Below are positions 56,253 to 64,000 of a DNA stretch of 64,000 nt, one piece after another. Positions within the stretch are counted from its first letter, which is position 1, and every line of letters starts with the position of its first letter. The notes below the pieces were generated by a model. That model saw nothing but the letters and a program-made list of their open reading frames with translations. It had not been told where the DNA came from and made no database searches. The stretch spans positions 27,044 to 91,043 of the forward strand of contig MLPZ01000010.1 of assembly GCA_001885315.1 (NCBI GenBank), written 5' to 3'. The translations under genes and the position numbers were made by a program. The DNA is from Treponema sp. CETP13 (GTDB lineage Bacteria > Spirochaetota > Spirochaetia > Treponematales > Treponemataceae).

Positions 56253-57338
56253 TTAATCACCAAAACAAGATCCTACGTCTCGTGCACTTATGATTGCTGG
56301 ATGATCTAAAGGTACACTTTTGACTTTTCCAGCTACTTTTTTTAGCGGAATTCCCACAAAAGAATCTCCACATTTCGCAACCATTTTGCCAAAATCTCCA
56401 GCAGCAACCATATGAGCTGCTCTAACACCAAATTCTGTAGCTAAAACTCTATCGTATGGAGAAGGAATACCCCCACGCTGTAAATATCCAAGAACAGATA
56501 CCCTAGATTCAAGACCAGTAGCAGCTTCAAGTTCTCGAGCAACACGATAGCCAATAGAACCTATCATTCCCGTTCTATTTTTCTTAAATTCTTTTTTACT
56601 TAAAAAAGACTCTGCTTCTGAAAGCGCCCCTTCTGCAACGACAACTATACTAAAAGGCTTTCCAGCTATTTTGCGCTGTTTTAAATGTTGAGCTATTGAA
56701 TCTACATGATATGGAATTTCAGGTAATAAAATAACATCACCACCACCGGCAACACCTGAATATAATCCTAGCCAACCAGCTTTATGTCCCATTAACTCGA
56801 TGACCATAATTCTATTATGACTATGCGCCGTCGTATGCAAGCGATCAATGGCTTCTGTTGCTACATCAACCGCCGTATGAAAACCAATTGTTACATCAGT
56901 TTCAACAATATCGTTATCAATTGTTTTTGGAAGGCCTATAACATTTAAACCTTCCTCAGCAAGCAACCCTGCAGTAGTATTAGTCCCATTACCACCAAGA
57001 ACACACAGAGCATCTAAATTCCATTTTTTATAATTTTGTTTTATAGCTTCAATAGGTAATAGACCTGTTTTTGGATCTGGCATAGGTTTTTTAAAAGGCT
57101 TTGTACGAGAAGTACCAAGGATAGTACCTCCACGAGTAAGTATCCCAGAAAAATCATCGGGACCCATCTCCTGACCATCACCCAAAATTAATCCACGATA
57201 CCCGTTTTGAATACCAATAATCTTAATTCCATATTGCTGAATGCACGTACGTGCAAGACCGCGAATTGCAGTATTTAAACCGGGAGCATCGCCTCCGGAA
57301 GTCAAGATTCCAATTGTTTTTACCTTTGATTTTTTCAA
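56253..57338 (-). CDS. pfkA: 6-phosphofructokinase
   Basis: 361 residues. GILTSGGDAPGLNTAIRG is the nucleotide-binding start; IQNGYRGL, GGTILGTSRTKPF and the sugar site IELMGHKAGWLGL follow. The phosphoryl-donor motif is GGNGT (near residue 113), with Gly as in ATP enzymes but Asn where Escherichia coli has Asp103. The catalytic loop reads GLPKTIDNDI with Lys, as in pyrophosphate or mixed-type enzymes. The phosphate donor is therefore uncertain. TTG start at 57338 with GAGG 8 bases before it. First gene of the pfk/hydroxyacid/glpK operon. Confidence 0.92.
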   Translation of the reverse strand: MKKSKVKTIGILTSGGDAPGLNTAIRGLARTCIQQYGIKIIGIQNGYRGLILGDGQEMGPDDFSGILTRGGTILGTSRTKPFKKPMPDPKTGLLPIEAIKQNYKKWNLDALCVLGGNGTNTTAGLLAEEGLNVIGLPKTIDNDIVETDVTIGFHTAVDVATEAIDRLHTTAHSHNRIMVIELMGHKAGWLGLYSGVAGGGDVILLPEIPYHVDSIAQHLKQRKIAGKPFSIVVVAEGALSEAESFLSKKEFKKNRTGMIGSIGYRVARELEAATGLESRVSVLGYLQRGGIPSPYDRVLATEFGVRAAHMVAAGDFGKMVAKCGDSFVGIPLKKVAGKVKSVPLDHPAIISARDVGSCFGD

Positions 57339-57372
57339 AAAATACCTCTGAATCTATACTATCATAAAAATA

Positions 57373-57401
57373 ATTATAACAGACGCCCCCCTTACAAGCA
57401 A
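57373..57401 (-). promoter_or_regulatory. Promoter of the pfk operon
   Basis: On the minus strand TTGCTT (57396-57401), 17-base spacer, perfect TATAAT (57373-57378). The transcript would begin near 57366 and carry a normal ribosome site. Its -35 overlaps that of the divergent promoter. Confidence 0.6.
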
Positions 57402-57420
57402 GCATCTTATATGGTAAAAT
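57392..57420 (+). promoter_or_regulatory. Promoter of the putative glycosidase gene
   Basis: TTACAA (57392-57397), 17-base spacer, TAAAAT (57415-57420), then 8 bases to the ATG at 57429. No ribosome site lies between, so the mRNA would be leaderless or nearly so. Confidence 0.5.
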
Positions 57421-57428
57421 ATATTATC

Positions 57429-59699
57429 ATGAAAAGATACTACAATTTTAAAACTACTGTAGCAACATTTGCTTGTTGCTTATTTTTTTCGATTAGCTCG
57501 ATTTTCGCTTCAACTTATCCGAACACATTAATAGGAAATGAAAAAGGCCTTTTTCTTCTTTCTGAACTGTCACAAGTTCAATTATGGAACAAAGCATCTG
57601 TAAAAAAAATTATAAAAACAAATGGTTGGTATTTTTTAACTGATAATGGTATTTTATATTCAGAAGATCTTACAACCTTTGAATATAGAAATAACGGGCT
57701 TCCAATCAATATTATTAAACATTTTGATGGTAAAGAAATCTCTTTTAATACTAAAACAGAAAATCTAAAAGACCTTGAAGTAAACCCTAGCAATCAAAAT
57801 ATACTTATCACGCTTACTCGTGATCAAGTATATATAACATATGATGGTGGTCTTAACTGGGAAAAAGAAGGTTTTAATGCACGTTCAAACGGTGCAAAAG
57901 CTGTTGCTGTTTGTAATATACCAAATTCACAAGGAACAAGCGATTTAACCCTTTTTATGTCTCATTCGATATATGGTCTTTCGTACAAACAACCAAACGT
58001 AGATAACAAATGGCATGACATTACTACCGGCTTCGAAAAAATGAACACGCTATCATATGCCGATGAAATTTCTGATATTTATACAACAAAAAATGGTGAA
58101 GTTTATTTAACCCAAACATTCATTCCTCGATTGTATAAATTGGATTGGAATCAAAAAGCTGCAATCATGTTAGTAAAAGGAGAACAACCTCAAGATACGT
58201 GGGACAGTTTAACTTCTTTAAATGGCAACTTAATTTTTATGACTCCTTCGGGACTTAAAAGTTACAAAGAAGAAACTAAATCAATCACTTCGAGTTTTTC
58301 GCAATCGCTAAAAGATGGTTATGCAAGGGTTTCTTCTATGGCACAAATCCCTCTGTGCGCTTGGCTTCCTGCTACTGTTGCTGGTAATGAAAAAGGGGTT
58401 TCTCTTTCAGAACTTTGGATGACTTGTCCACAAAAAATTGAATCTGATTACGCAACTAAAATTGCAAATCATCACAGTGTTTTTGTACCACCATCTCAAG
58501 TTTCCGATGACGCAGGAATTGCGCGTTATAGCACAATAATTAAAGAAAATAATCTAGACAGCATTGTTATAAACATGAAAGATGACTATGGTGGACTTCG
58601 TTATAAGTCTACAGATCCTGAAATTTTAGAAAAAGGATATGTTAGTCATTATTCGGTCGATTTGGATAAATTTATTCCAACCTTTAAAGAACAAGGCGTT
58701 TACTTAATCGCTCGTATTGTTGTTTTTAAAGATAAAAATCTTTGGAAATATAATTTTGGGAAATATGCTGTTAAAGATTCTGTCACTGGCAAACAATGGC
58801 AGGGACTACGTGGGTACGAAACAATTGAATTAGCTCCTTCTAAAAAATTAGAAGCCCAGGTAGAAAAAGAAAAAAAATTTATTTTGCAAAAAACAAACTC
58901 AGAAAAAGCCTTAGCCGGAGCTGGCTTTGAACCAACAAAATCTGCAAAGATTCCACAAGCCCCCACTCCTGTTACAAAAAAAGTTCCTTCATATTATGAT
59001 GAACAATGGGTCGATCCTTATTCAGAAGACGTGTGGGCTTACAATGTAAAAATTGCCCAAGAATTAATAAGATTAGGTTTTGATGAAATTCAATTTGATT
59101 ACATTCGCTTTCCCACAGATGGAATTAATCTAAACAATGCAGAATTTACATGGCGCGATCAAGGGATGGACAAAGAAGATGCGCTTATTTCATTTTTATC
59201 TTATGCACGAGAAAATATTGATGCACCAATAGGTATAGATATTTATGGTGCTAATGGATGGTATCGCACAGGAGCAAGAACCGGACAAGATGTCGAAATT
59301 TTATCATCCTATGTTGATGTAATCTGTCCAATGTTTTATCCAAGTCACTTTGAACAACAATTTTTGGCCTACGAACCAGCCATTGAACGTCCATACCGTG
59401 TCTACTATTATGGAACATATAGAAATTCTGTTATTGCACGCAACAAAGCTCTTATTAGACCATGGATTCAAGCTTTTTATTTAAATTGCTCGTATGACAA
59501 ACAATATTACGATGACAATGGAGACTATGTTCGTCGGGAAATGTTTGGAGTCCGTGATGCAACACAAAATGGCTATATGTTTTGGAATAACTCTGGTCGG
59601 TATACTGATCTATCCCCCTGTCCAACTACCGATGATATTTACCCTTGGGATAGCTATGAAGCTTCTATAAAGTACAAAAAACCAGCTTTATCAAAATAA
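57429..59699 (+). CDS. Secreted putative glycoside hydrolase (DUF4015/GHL13-like) with propeller-like N-terminus
   Basis: About 756 residues. The signal peptide (FACCLFFSISSIFAST) is followed by about 300 residues with sialidase/BNR-like segments (VYITYDGGLNWEKEGF), suggesting a beta-propeller. From about residue 350 a TIM-barrel of the DUF4015 family begins: NMKDDYGGLRYKS, VYLIARIVVFKD, FDEIQFDYIRFPTDG and GIDIYGANGWYRTG with candidate acidic catalytic residues, and YVDVICPMFYPSHF. A carbohydrate substrate is inferred from the fold only. The ATG at 57429 is preferred over 57411, since it opens the signal peptide. Confidence 0.82.
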   Translation: MKRYYNFKTTVATFACCLFFSISSIFASTYPNTLIGNEKGLFLLSELSQVQLWNKASVKKIIKTNGWYFLTDNGILYSEDLTTFEYRNNGLPINIIKHFDGKEISFNTKTENLKDLEVNPSNQNILITLTRDQVYITYDGGLNWEKEGFNARSNGAKAVAVCNIPNSQGTSDLTLFMSHSIYGLSYKQPNVDNKWHDITTGFEKMNTLSYADEISDIYTTKNGEVYLTQTFIPRLYKLDWNQKAAIMLVKGEQPQDTWDSLTSLNGNLIFMTPSGLKSYKEETKSITSSFSQSLKDGYARVSSMAQIPLCAWLPATVAGNEKGVSLSELWMTCPQKIESDYATKIANHHSVFVPPSQVSDDAGIARYSTIIKENNLDSIVINMKDDYGGLRYKSTDPEILEKGYVSHYSVDLDKFIPTFKEQGVYLIARIVVFKDKNLWKYNFGKYAVKDSVTGKQWQGLRGYETIELAPSKKLEAQVEKEKKFILQKTNSEKALAGAGFEPTKSAKIPQAPTPVTKKVPSYYDEQWVDPYSEDVWAYNVKIAQELIRLGFDEIQFDYIRFPTDGINLNNAEFTWRDQGMDKEDALISFLSYARENIDAPIGIDIYGANGWYRTGARTGQDVEILSSYVDVICPMFYPSHFEQQFLAYEPAIERPYRVYYYGTYRNSVIARNKALIRPWIQAFYLNCSYDKQYYDDNGDYVRREMFGVRDATQNGYMFWNNSGRYTDLSPCPTTDDIYPWDSYEASIKYKKPALSK

Positions 59700-59711
59700 A
59701 AGGAGAAATTT

Positions 59712-60620
59712 ATGGATGTTTATGAGTGGGGAATTTCTGTAATAAAATCTATTCAGACAATAGCAAATCCTTTTTTAACTGCATTCATGAAAGGAATCTC
59801 TGCCATAGGAGAACCTTATTTTTATTTACTTTTTTTAACTTTTCTCCTTTGGTGTGTCGACGAAAAGAAAGCTTTCTCACTTGGATTTTTACAAGTATTT
59901 TCGGGTGCAATAAACACTTGTATAAAATATACCTTAGCCATTCCTCGCCCTTTTATAAAAGATCCGTCGGTTGGCATTGGTTATTACAGTGGGTTTTCAA
60001 CTCCAAGTGGTCACGCACAAGGGTCTGCAAGTTTTTGGTCTTATTTTGCCTATTTATTTACTAATTTAAAACGATATCAAAAATTTTTACTTGCTTTTCT
60101 TATTCCGCTAATTGTTGGATTTAGTCGCGTATATCTTGGGGTTCATTATCCTACAGACGTTATGCTCGGTTGGGTTATTGGATATTTGATTTCACTCGCT
60201 TTTATGCTATTCTTAGATACTGTTCTTACATTAGTTAGACGCCTCCGTTGGTCATTTAAGATATTAATCATTACTCTTATATGTATTGTTTTTAATGAAA
60301 TTTGCCCTCAAGATACTTCAATGCCAGGATTACTTTTTGGCCTTGCACTTGGCTCTCTTTTCTTAAAAGATGTAACAGTACTAATTAACAAAAAAGGCCT
60401 TTTACCTTTCTCTGCAAAAACGGGAACTCAAACACAAAAATTTATACGCTGGCTTATTGGCGTCATTTTTGTCGCAATACTATATATTGGCTTAAAATTT
60501 ATTTTCCCAACCGCCGAAAATGCTTGGTATACTTTGTTTAGAACACTTAGATATATGATTATTGGATTTGTTGCATCCTACCTATGCCCAGTACTTTTTG
60601 TAAAACTAAAACTTACTTAG
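59712..60620 (+). CDS. PAP2 family membrane phosphatase
   Basis: 302 residues with multiple membrane helices. All three phosphatidic-acid-phosphatase motifs are present: KYTLAIPRP (K-x6-RP), PSGHA, and SRVYLGVHYPTDV (SR-x5-H-x3-D). It should dephosphorylate a lipid phosphate such as undecaprenyl pyrophosphate or phosphatidate at the outer face of the membrane. About 100 residues with extra helices follow the catalytic domain. GGAG precedes the ATG by 6 bases; it shares an operon with the putative glycosidase. Confidence 0.92.
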   Translation: MDVYEWGISVIKSIQTIANPFLTAFMKGISAIGEPYFYLLFLTFLLWCVDEKKAFSLGFLQVFSGAINTCIKYTLAIPRPFIKDPSVGIGYYSGFSTPSGHAQGSASFWSYFAYLFTNLKRYQKFLLAFLIPLIVGFSRVYLGVHYPTDVMLGWVIGYLISLAFMLFLDTVLTLVRRLRWSFKILIITLICIVFNEICPQDTSMPGLLFGLALGSLFLKDVTVLINKKGLLPFSAKTGTQTQKFIRWLIGVIFVAILYIGLKFIFPTAENAWYTLFRTLRYMIIGFVASYLCPVLFVKLKLT

Positions 60621-60667
60621 CTACACATATTTATATACGTTTTAACCTATACAAATATACCTCTCAG

Positions 60668-60696
60668 TTGTACGCACGCTTTCATTCTGTTATAAT
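60668..60696 (+). promoter_or_regulatory. Promoter giving a leaderless mnmE mRNA
   Basis: TTGTAC (60668-60673), 17-base spacer, perfect TATAAT (60691-60696), with the ATG only 6 bases later at 60703. No ribosome site is possible between them. Confidence 0.65.
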
Positions 60697-60702
60697 CTAT
60701 AT

Positions 60703-62202
60703 ATGTCATACACTCCAGAAGAACCAATAGCGGCCATTGCAACCGCCCTAGCACCATCAGCTCTCGCAATCATACGTGTTTCAGGAAAAAACTGCATAGA
60801 ATTAATTAGTAACGTTTTTTCACGCCCAAAAGCGCTTAATAACGCAAAAGGGAACACTCTTTTATACGGATGGATACTCGCACCAGCAGACCACTCTATT
60901 GTTAAAACAACACAAACTGTTGAGCGAGCTCGTATTGATGAAGTAATGCTCGCCGTTTATCGAAACCCTAAAAGTTTTACCGGCGAAGATATGGTAGAAA
61001 TTTTTTGTCACGGAGGAGTGTCACCAGTAAAATCTGTTTATAATCAGCTTTTAAAAAATGGTTTTAGAGAAGCAGAAAAAGGTGAATATACTTTTAGAGC
61101 TTTTTTAAATGGAAAAACTGACTTAACACGCGCCGAAGCTGTACGAGAAATTATTGACAGTAAAACAGATTTTAGTCGTGGACGAGCGGCAGATCGACTT
61201 TCCGGAACTCTTTTTGAACAGATTGAATCTTTAAAACAACAACTAGCAAATACCCTATCTCATATCGAAGTTGGCATTGAATACCCAGAAGACGAAAATG
61301 CTATAAAAGATTCGTATGACTCAGAAGAACTTAGAACTATAGAAAAAAAACTAACTGAACTTTCTTCAAGCTGGGCAGCAGAGAAACTGTACCAAGAAGG
61401 GACTCGCATAGTCTTATGTGGTCGAACAAACGCTGGTAAATCAAGTTTATTTAATACACTTTTAAAACAAGATCGTGCAATTGTTTCTGATATACACGGA
61501 ACAACAAGAGATTGGATCGAAAGTTGGATTTCATTTGACGGAATTCCAGCACGACTTTTTGATACAGCCGGCTTACGTGAAACAAAAGATTCTATAGAAG
61601 CTATTGGTGTAGAAAGAACAAAAGAACTTGCCGCAGATGCAGATTTAAATCTATATCTTATCGATGCAACAGAAGGAATAAAAAACGAAGATAAAAATGA
61701 ACTTGAAGCCTTACTTAAAAATAAAAACAAGACACCTCTTATAGTAGTAATAAATAAAACAGATATAGCAGGAACAGATACAAGCAAAGAAATCGCTGAT
61801 AATTTACTTTCCTCTTTTGCAAAATTACCTACCACCCCTATACTAAATGTCCCTGCAAATAATACAAATATAAGTATTACTCCAGATACTATTGTTTTTA
61901 TAAGTGCCAAAAAAGGTACTGGAATATCAAAACTTGTTGCAACAGTGCGACAAACATTGACAGCAAAAATTGGCACATCTAATATGAAAACAGGGCTTGG
62001 ATCTGAACGACAAAAAAGAGCTGTCGACGATGCTATTACAAGTGTTAATCACGCAATTCATGCACCAGAGAAGGGGCTTGGAGGAGACGCCGTTATTCTT
62101 GATTTAGAAGCTGCAATTGCATCATTAGGAGAAATAACTGGAGAAGTTAGCCCCGATGACATTTTAGGGAATATATTCAGCCAATTTTGCGTCGGAAAAT
62201 AA
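60703..62202 (+). CDS. mnmE: tRNA modification GTPase MnmE (TrmE)
   Basis: 499 residues, longer than the usual about 455. The N-terminal tetrahydrofolate-binding domain (EPIAAIATAL, with HGGVSPVKSV and FRAFLNGKTDLTRAEAV) is followed by a helical domain and an inserted G domain: GRTNAGKSSLFN near 241, DTAGLRETKD, INKTD. The C-terminal FCVGK is the catalytic C-x-G-K motif. With MnmG it modifies wobble uridines of tRNA. The extra residues (about 375-400) lie in the G domain after the NKTD motif. Confidence 0.96.
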   Translation: MSYTPEEPIAAIATALAPSALAIIRVSGKNCIELISNVFSRPKALNNAKGNTLLYGWILAPADHSIVKTTQTVERARIDEVMLAVYRNPKSFTGEDMVEIFCHGGVSPVKSVYNQLLKNGFREAEKGEYTFRAFLNGKTDLTRAEAVREIIDSKTDFSRGRAADRLSGTLFEQIESLKQQLANTLSHIEVGIEYPEDENAIKDSYDSEELRTIEKKLTELSSSWAAEKLYQEGTRIVLCGRTNAGKSSLFNTLLKQDRAIVSDIHGTTRDWIESWISFDGIPARLFDTAGLRETKDSIEAIGVERTKELAADADLNLYLIDATEGIKNEDKNELEALLKNKNKTPLIVVINKTDIAGTDTSKEIADNLLSSFAKLPTTPILNVPANNTNISITPDTIVFISAKKGTGISKLVATVRQTLTAKIGTSNMKTGLGSERQKRAVDDAITSVNHAIHAPEKGLGGDAVILDLEAAIASLGEITGEVSPDDILGNIFSQFCVGK

Positions 62203-62228
62203 ACAAACCAGAACAACACATATCTGTG

Positions 62229-62237
62229 TGCTATAAT
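62229..62237 (+). promoter_or_regulatory. Extended -10 promoter before the glycosyltransferase
   Basis: TGCTATAAT (62229-62237) is an extended -10 with a perfect TATAAT; no -35 is apparent. The ATG follows 9 bases later (62247), so the message would have almost no leader. Confidence 0.45.
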
Positions 62238-62246
62238 AATGAGATT

Positions 62247-63218
62247 ATGCAAACTCTAGCCATCATTATTCCTTGTTACAATGAACAAGAAGTTTTACAC
62301 GAAACATACAACCGCTTATCAAAAAAATTAGATTACCTGATACTTACTAACAAAATTTCTTCACAATCAAAAGTGCTTTTTATAGATGACGGCTCCACAG
62401 ATAATACCTGGAATATTATAACTTCACTTCATGCAAAAAATAAAATGGTTATGGGAATAAAACTTTCATCCAATGTAGGAGCCCAGAATACACTGTATTC
62501 TGGATTAATGACTGCACGACATTTTGCTGACATGATTATATCAATGGATAGCGATTTACAAGACGACATTAATGCTATTGATACAATGATTGACGAATAT
62601 AACAATGGTGCGCAAATTGTATATGGAGTTCGTACAACACGAAAAAATGACAGTTTTTTTAAATGTACAACAGCACATTTATTCTATAGATGTATGAAGC
62701 ATATGCACACAAAAATTATTTACGATCATTCTGACTTTAGACTGATGAGCAAAAGGGCTGTTAATTGTCTATCTAAATATACCGAAGTTAATTTATTTTT
62801 ACGTGGCATTGTTCCTCTCATAGGTTTTAAAACTGCAGTTGTAAAATATGAAAGAAATAAAAGATTTGCTGGGAAAAGTAAATATCCAATACATAAAATG
62901 ATATCATTTGCTTTCGATGGTATTACTTCTTTTTCGATAAAGCCTATCACATTTATTACAAAAATAGGAGTAGTTTCACTTGTGATAAGTGTTTGTATTA
63001 TTATATATTCACTAGTTACAAAGATAGCAGGCTATCCAGTAGCTGGTTGGACAAGCCTTATGGCTTCAATTTGGTTTATTGGTAGCATTATTATAATTTC
63101 TATCGGCATTATTGGCATCTATATTGGCAAAATTTATATGCAATCAAAACATAGACCTCGCTACTTTGTAGAAACTATTTTAACTGATACAAAAATCGAC
63201 AAAGAAAAAAATAGATGA
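62247..63218 (+). CDS. Family 2 glycosyltransferase (polyprenyl-phosphate sugar synthase type)
   Basis: About 323 residues. A GT-A domain begins LAIIIPCYNEQEVL; the donor-binding DDGSTDNTW and the D-x-D-like MDSDLQDD are present, as is the acceptor region KRFAGKSKYP typical of DPM1/GtrB-like enzymes. Two C-terminal membrane helices (about 230-255 and 268-295) complete the GtrB/ArnC layout. It probably charges undecaprenyl phosphate with a sugar for envelope glycans. The ATG at 62247 is chosen because the frame upstream overlaps mnmE. Confidence 0.93.
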   Translation: MQTLAIIIPCYNEQEVLHETYNRLSKKLDYLILTNKISSQSKVLFIDDGSTDNTWNIITSLHAKNKMVMGIKLSSNVGAQNTLYSGLMTARHFADMIISMDSDLQDDINAIDTMIDEYNNGAQIVYGVRTTRKNDSFFKCTTAHLFYRCMKHMHTKIIYDHSDFRLMSKRAVNCLSKYTEVNLFLRGIVPLIGFKTAVVKYERNKRFAGKSKYPIHKMISFAFDGITSFSIKPITFITKIGVVSLVISVCIIIYSLVTKIAGYPVAGWTSLMASIWFIGSIIIISIGIIGIYIGKIYMQSKHRPRYFVETILTDTKIDKEKNR

Positions 63219-63331
63219 ATAAAAGATTGACAACCAACAAACTAAAAACATTCATTCCATTTGCCTTACTTTTTATTACGTTTATTTTTATGTCAAGCGA
63301 AAGCGAAAATGTCCCAACATCACATAGCTAG
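63215..63331 (+). pseudogene. VanZ-like gene remnant truncated at an insertion sequence
   Basis: 38 codons: a basic start, one membrane helix and FMSSESENVPTSHS, which resembles the first helix and S-S-x-S region of VanZ family proteins (usually 120-170 residues with four helices). The frame then stops within the end of the transposase element. Its ATG overlaps the TGA of the glycosyltransferase gene, so it was the next gene of that operon. Family assignment from so short a piece is tentative. Confidence 0.5.
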
Positions 63332-64000
63332 ATAGTCATAATTTTTGAAAAAATTGTGATTGCTAATCCTCCACGGATGATCAAATGCAGGGATATGTTT
63401 TTTTGCTTTTACAACTGGTATGCGTTCAACAAAATCAACACTTTTTGAAACAGACTGTCTTTCAGGAATTTCTTCAAGGGCAAAGAGCTTTTCATTGTGA
63501 AGAACAAACAGAGACTTATCCATCATTGTAATTACCGAGACCTTCGTTTTAGGTCGAAGGAATTTCTGTTGATTAAGAGAATCATATAAGGCATAGCGTT
63601 TGCAATTAATTGCAATATCATGTCCGTTGCTGATAGTCCGTTTTGCAAACGTAACCAATGTTTGATCAATTTGATCTTTAGATGGTTGCATTTCAAAACA
63701 AGATGGGATACCATCCATAATTGCGAATTGCTGATTGAATTTCGAAATGTAGTGGTGGAGAAACGTATTAGCTTCGTCCAAGGTAGAAACGCCAGCGATG
63801 CGCATTTCTTGTGGTAATCGCCATTGAAGTGTTCCAAAACTGCGTTCTACTCTTGGTTTAAACTCCGGTATTGATTTTGCTTCCAACTCAATTCCTAATG
63901 TATGACAAGCATGTGAGAATTGGGTAAAAGTATCCTCAGACATATCTTTCATTTTTTTACTTTTATATTCAAAAACTGTTCGTCTATCAGTTTTAAATTT
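63320..64000 (-). mobile_element. ISNCY (IS1202-like) transposase, C-terminal part, running off the edge
   Basis: About 226 residues to the TGA at 63320-63322; the frame is open to the right edge, so the start is outside. TDRRTVFEY with a DDE-type Asp, DTFTQFSHACHTLGIELEAK, then RVERSFGTLQWRLPQEMR with the catalytic Glu, are characteristic of the ISNCY/IS1202 transposases of the rve integrase fold. The left end of the element must lie close to 63300-63320, within or just after the VanZ-like remnant. The other terminal repeat is outside the window, so the exact boundary cannot be set. Confidence 0.88.

Noticed and set aside
61260..61976. 238-codon frame antisense to mnmE
   Set aside because: mnmE is certain on the other strand, and the antisense translation has no family features.

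Overview
The window is a 64 kb, AT-rich, gene-dense stretch from an anaerobic spirochaete, most likely a Treponema relative. The evidence for this is a bactofilin/M23/YaaR/RicT operon, a LolA-like protein with FtsX-type permeases, an Ig-repeat giant lipoprotein, a [FeFe]-hydrogenase operon with no respiratory genes beside it, and spirochaete-style small secreted proteins. No rRNA, tRNA or CRISPR array was recognised.

Layout. At 1-270 is the start of a type I restriction methyltransferase (hsdM, minus strand, running off the edge). At 620-1270 a small heat-shock protein sits behind an excellent sigma-54 promoter and a leader of three hairpins. At 1294-7336 a minus-strand operon encodes an ABC transporter of the LolCDE/MacB type with a LolA-like protein and a predicted outer-membrane barrel. 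At 7467-12278 are a thioesterase, two paralogous envelope proteins of unknown function, and FtsK with a long acidic repeat linker. At 12384-17886 is carA followed by a carB fused to a DapF-like domain that lacks one of the two catalytic cysteines. At 17948-20277 are TrhA/hemolysin III, RlmB and a SEC-C protein.

At 20381-25396 five minus-strand genes form a compact operon: a group B [FeFe] hydrogenase, a sensory-type [FeFe] hydrogenase with a PAS domain, a SpoIIE-type phosphatase and two thioredoxin-like [2Fe-2S] proteins. This is probably an H2 or redox sensing and signalling unit. At 25504-36835 are a VF530-type gene and a giant Ig-repeat lipoprotein gene of about 11 kb broken by one in-frame TAA. 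Beside it, at 37114-37845, a methyltransferase gene is also broken by one in-frame TAA.

At 37842-40751 is the RicT-YaaR-bactofilin-M23 operon. At 40993-47276 a plus-strand run encodes TatD, Dus, an uncharacterised protein, a GAF-GGDEF cyclase, a rhomboid protease and two secreted proteins. At 47296-50175 is KtrAB potassium uptake with a PAS membrane protein, and at 50670-53750 a second, very large GGDEF protein. At 53804-57338 is a pfk / hydroxyacid oxidase / glpK operon. At 57429-63218 are a putative glycosidase, a PAP2 phosphatase, mnmE and a glycosyltransferase. The right edge is an insertion sequence (ISNCY/IS1202-like transposase) that appears to have cut a VanZ-like gene.

Several monocistronic or first genes (37114, 50270, 57429, 60703, 62247) have a -10 box only 6-9 bases before the ATG and no Shine-Dalgarno sequence, so leaderless transcripts may be common here. 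Stretches with no gene: 271-731 (described below), 36836-37113 (very AT-rich, no convincing element beyond the two flanking starts) and 40752-40992 (two promoters and a hairpin leader).
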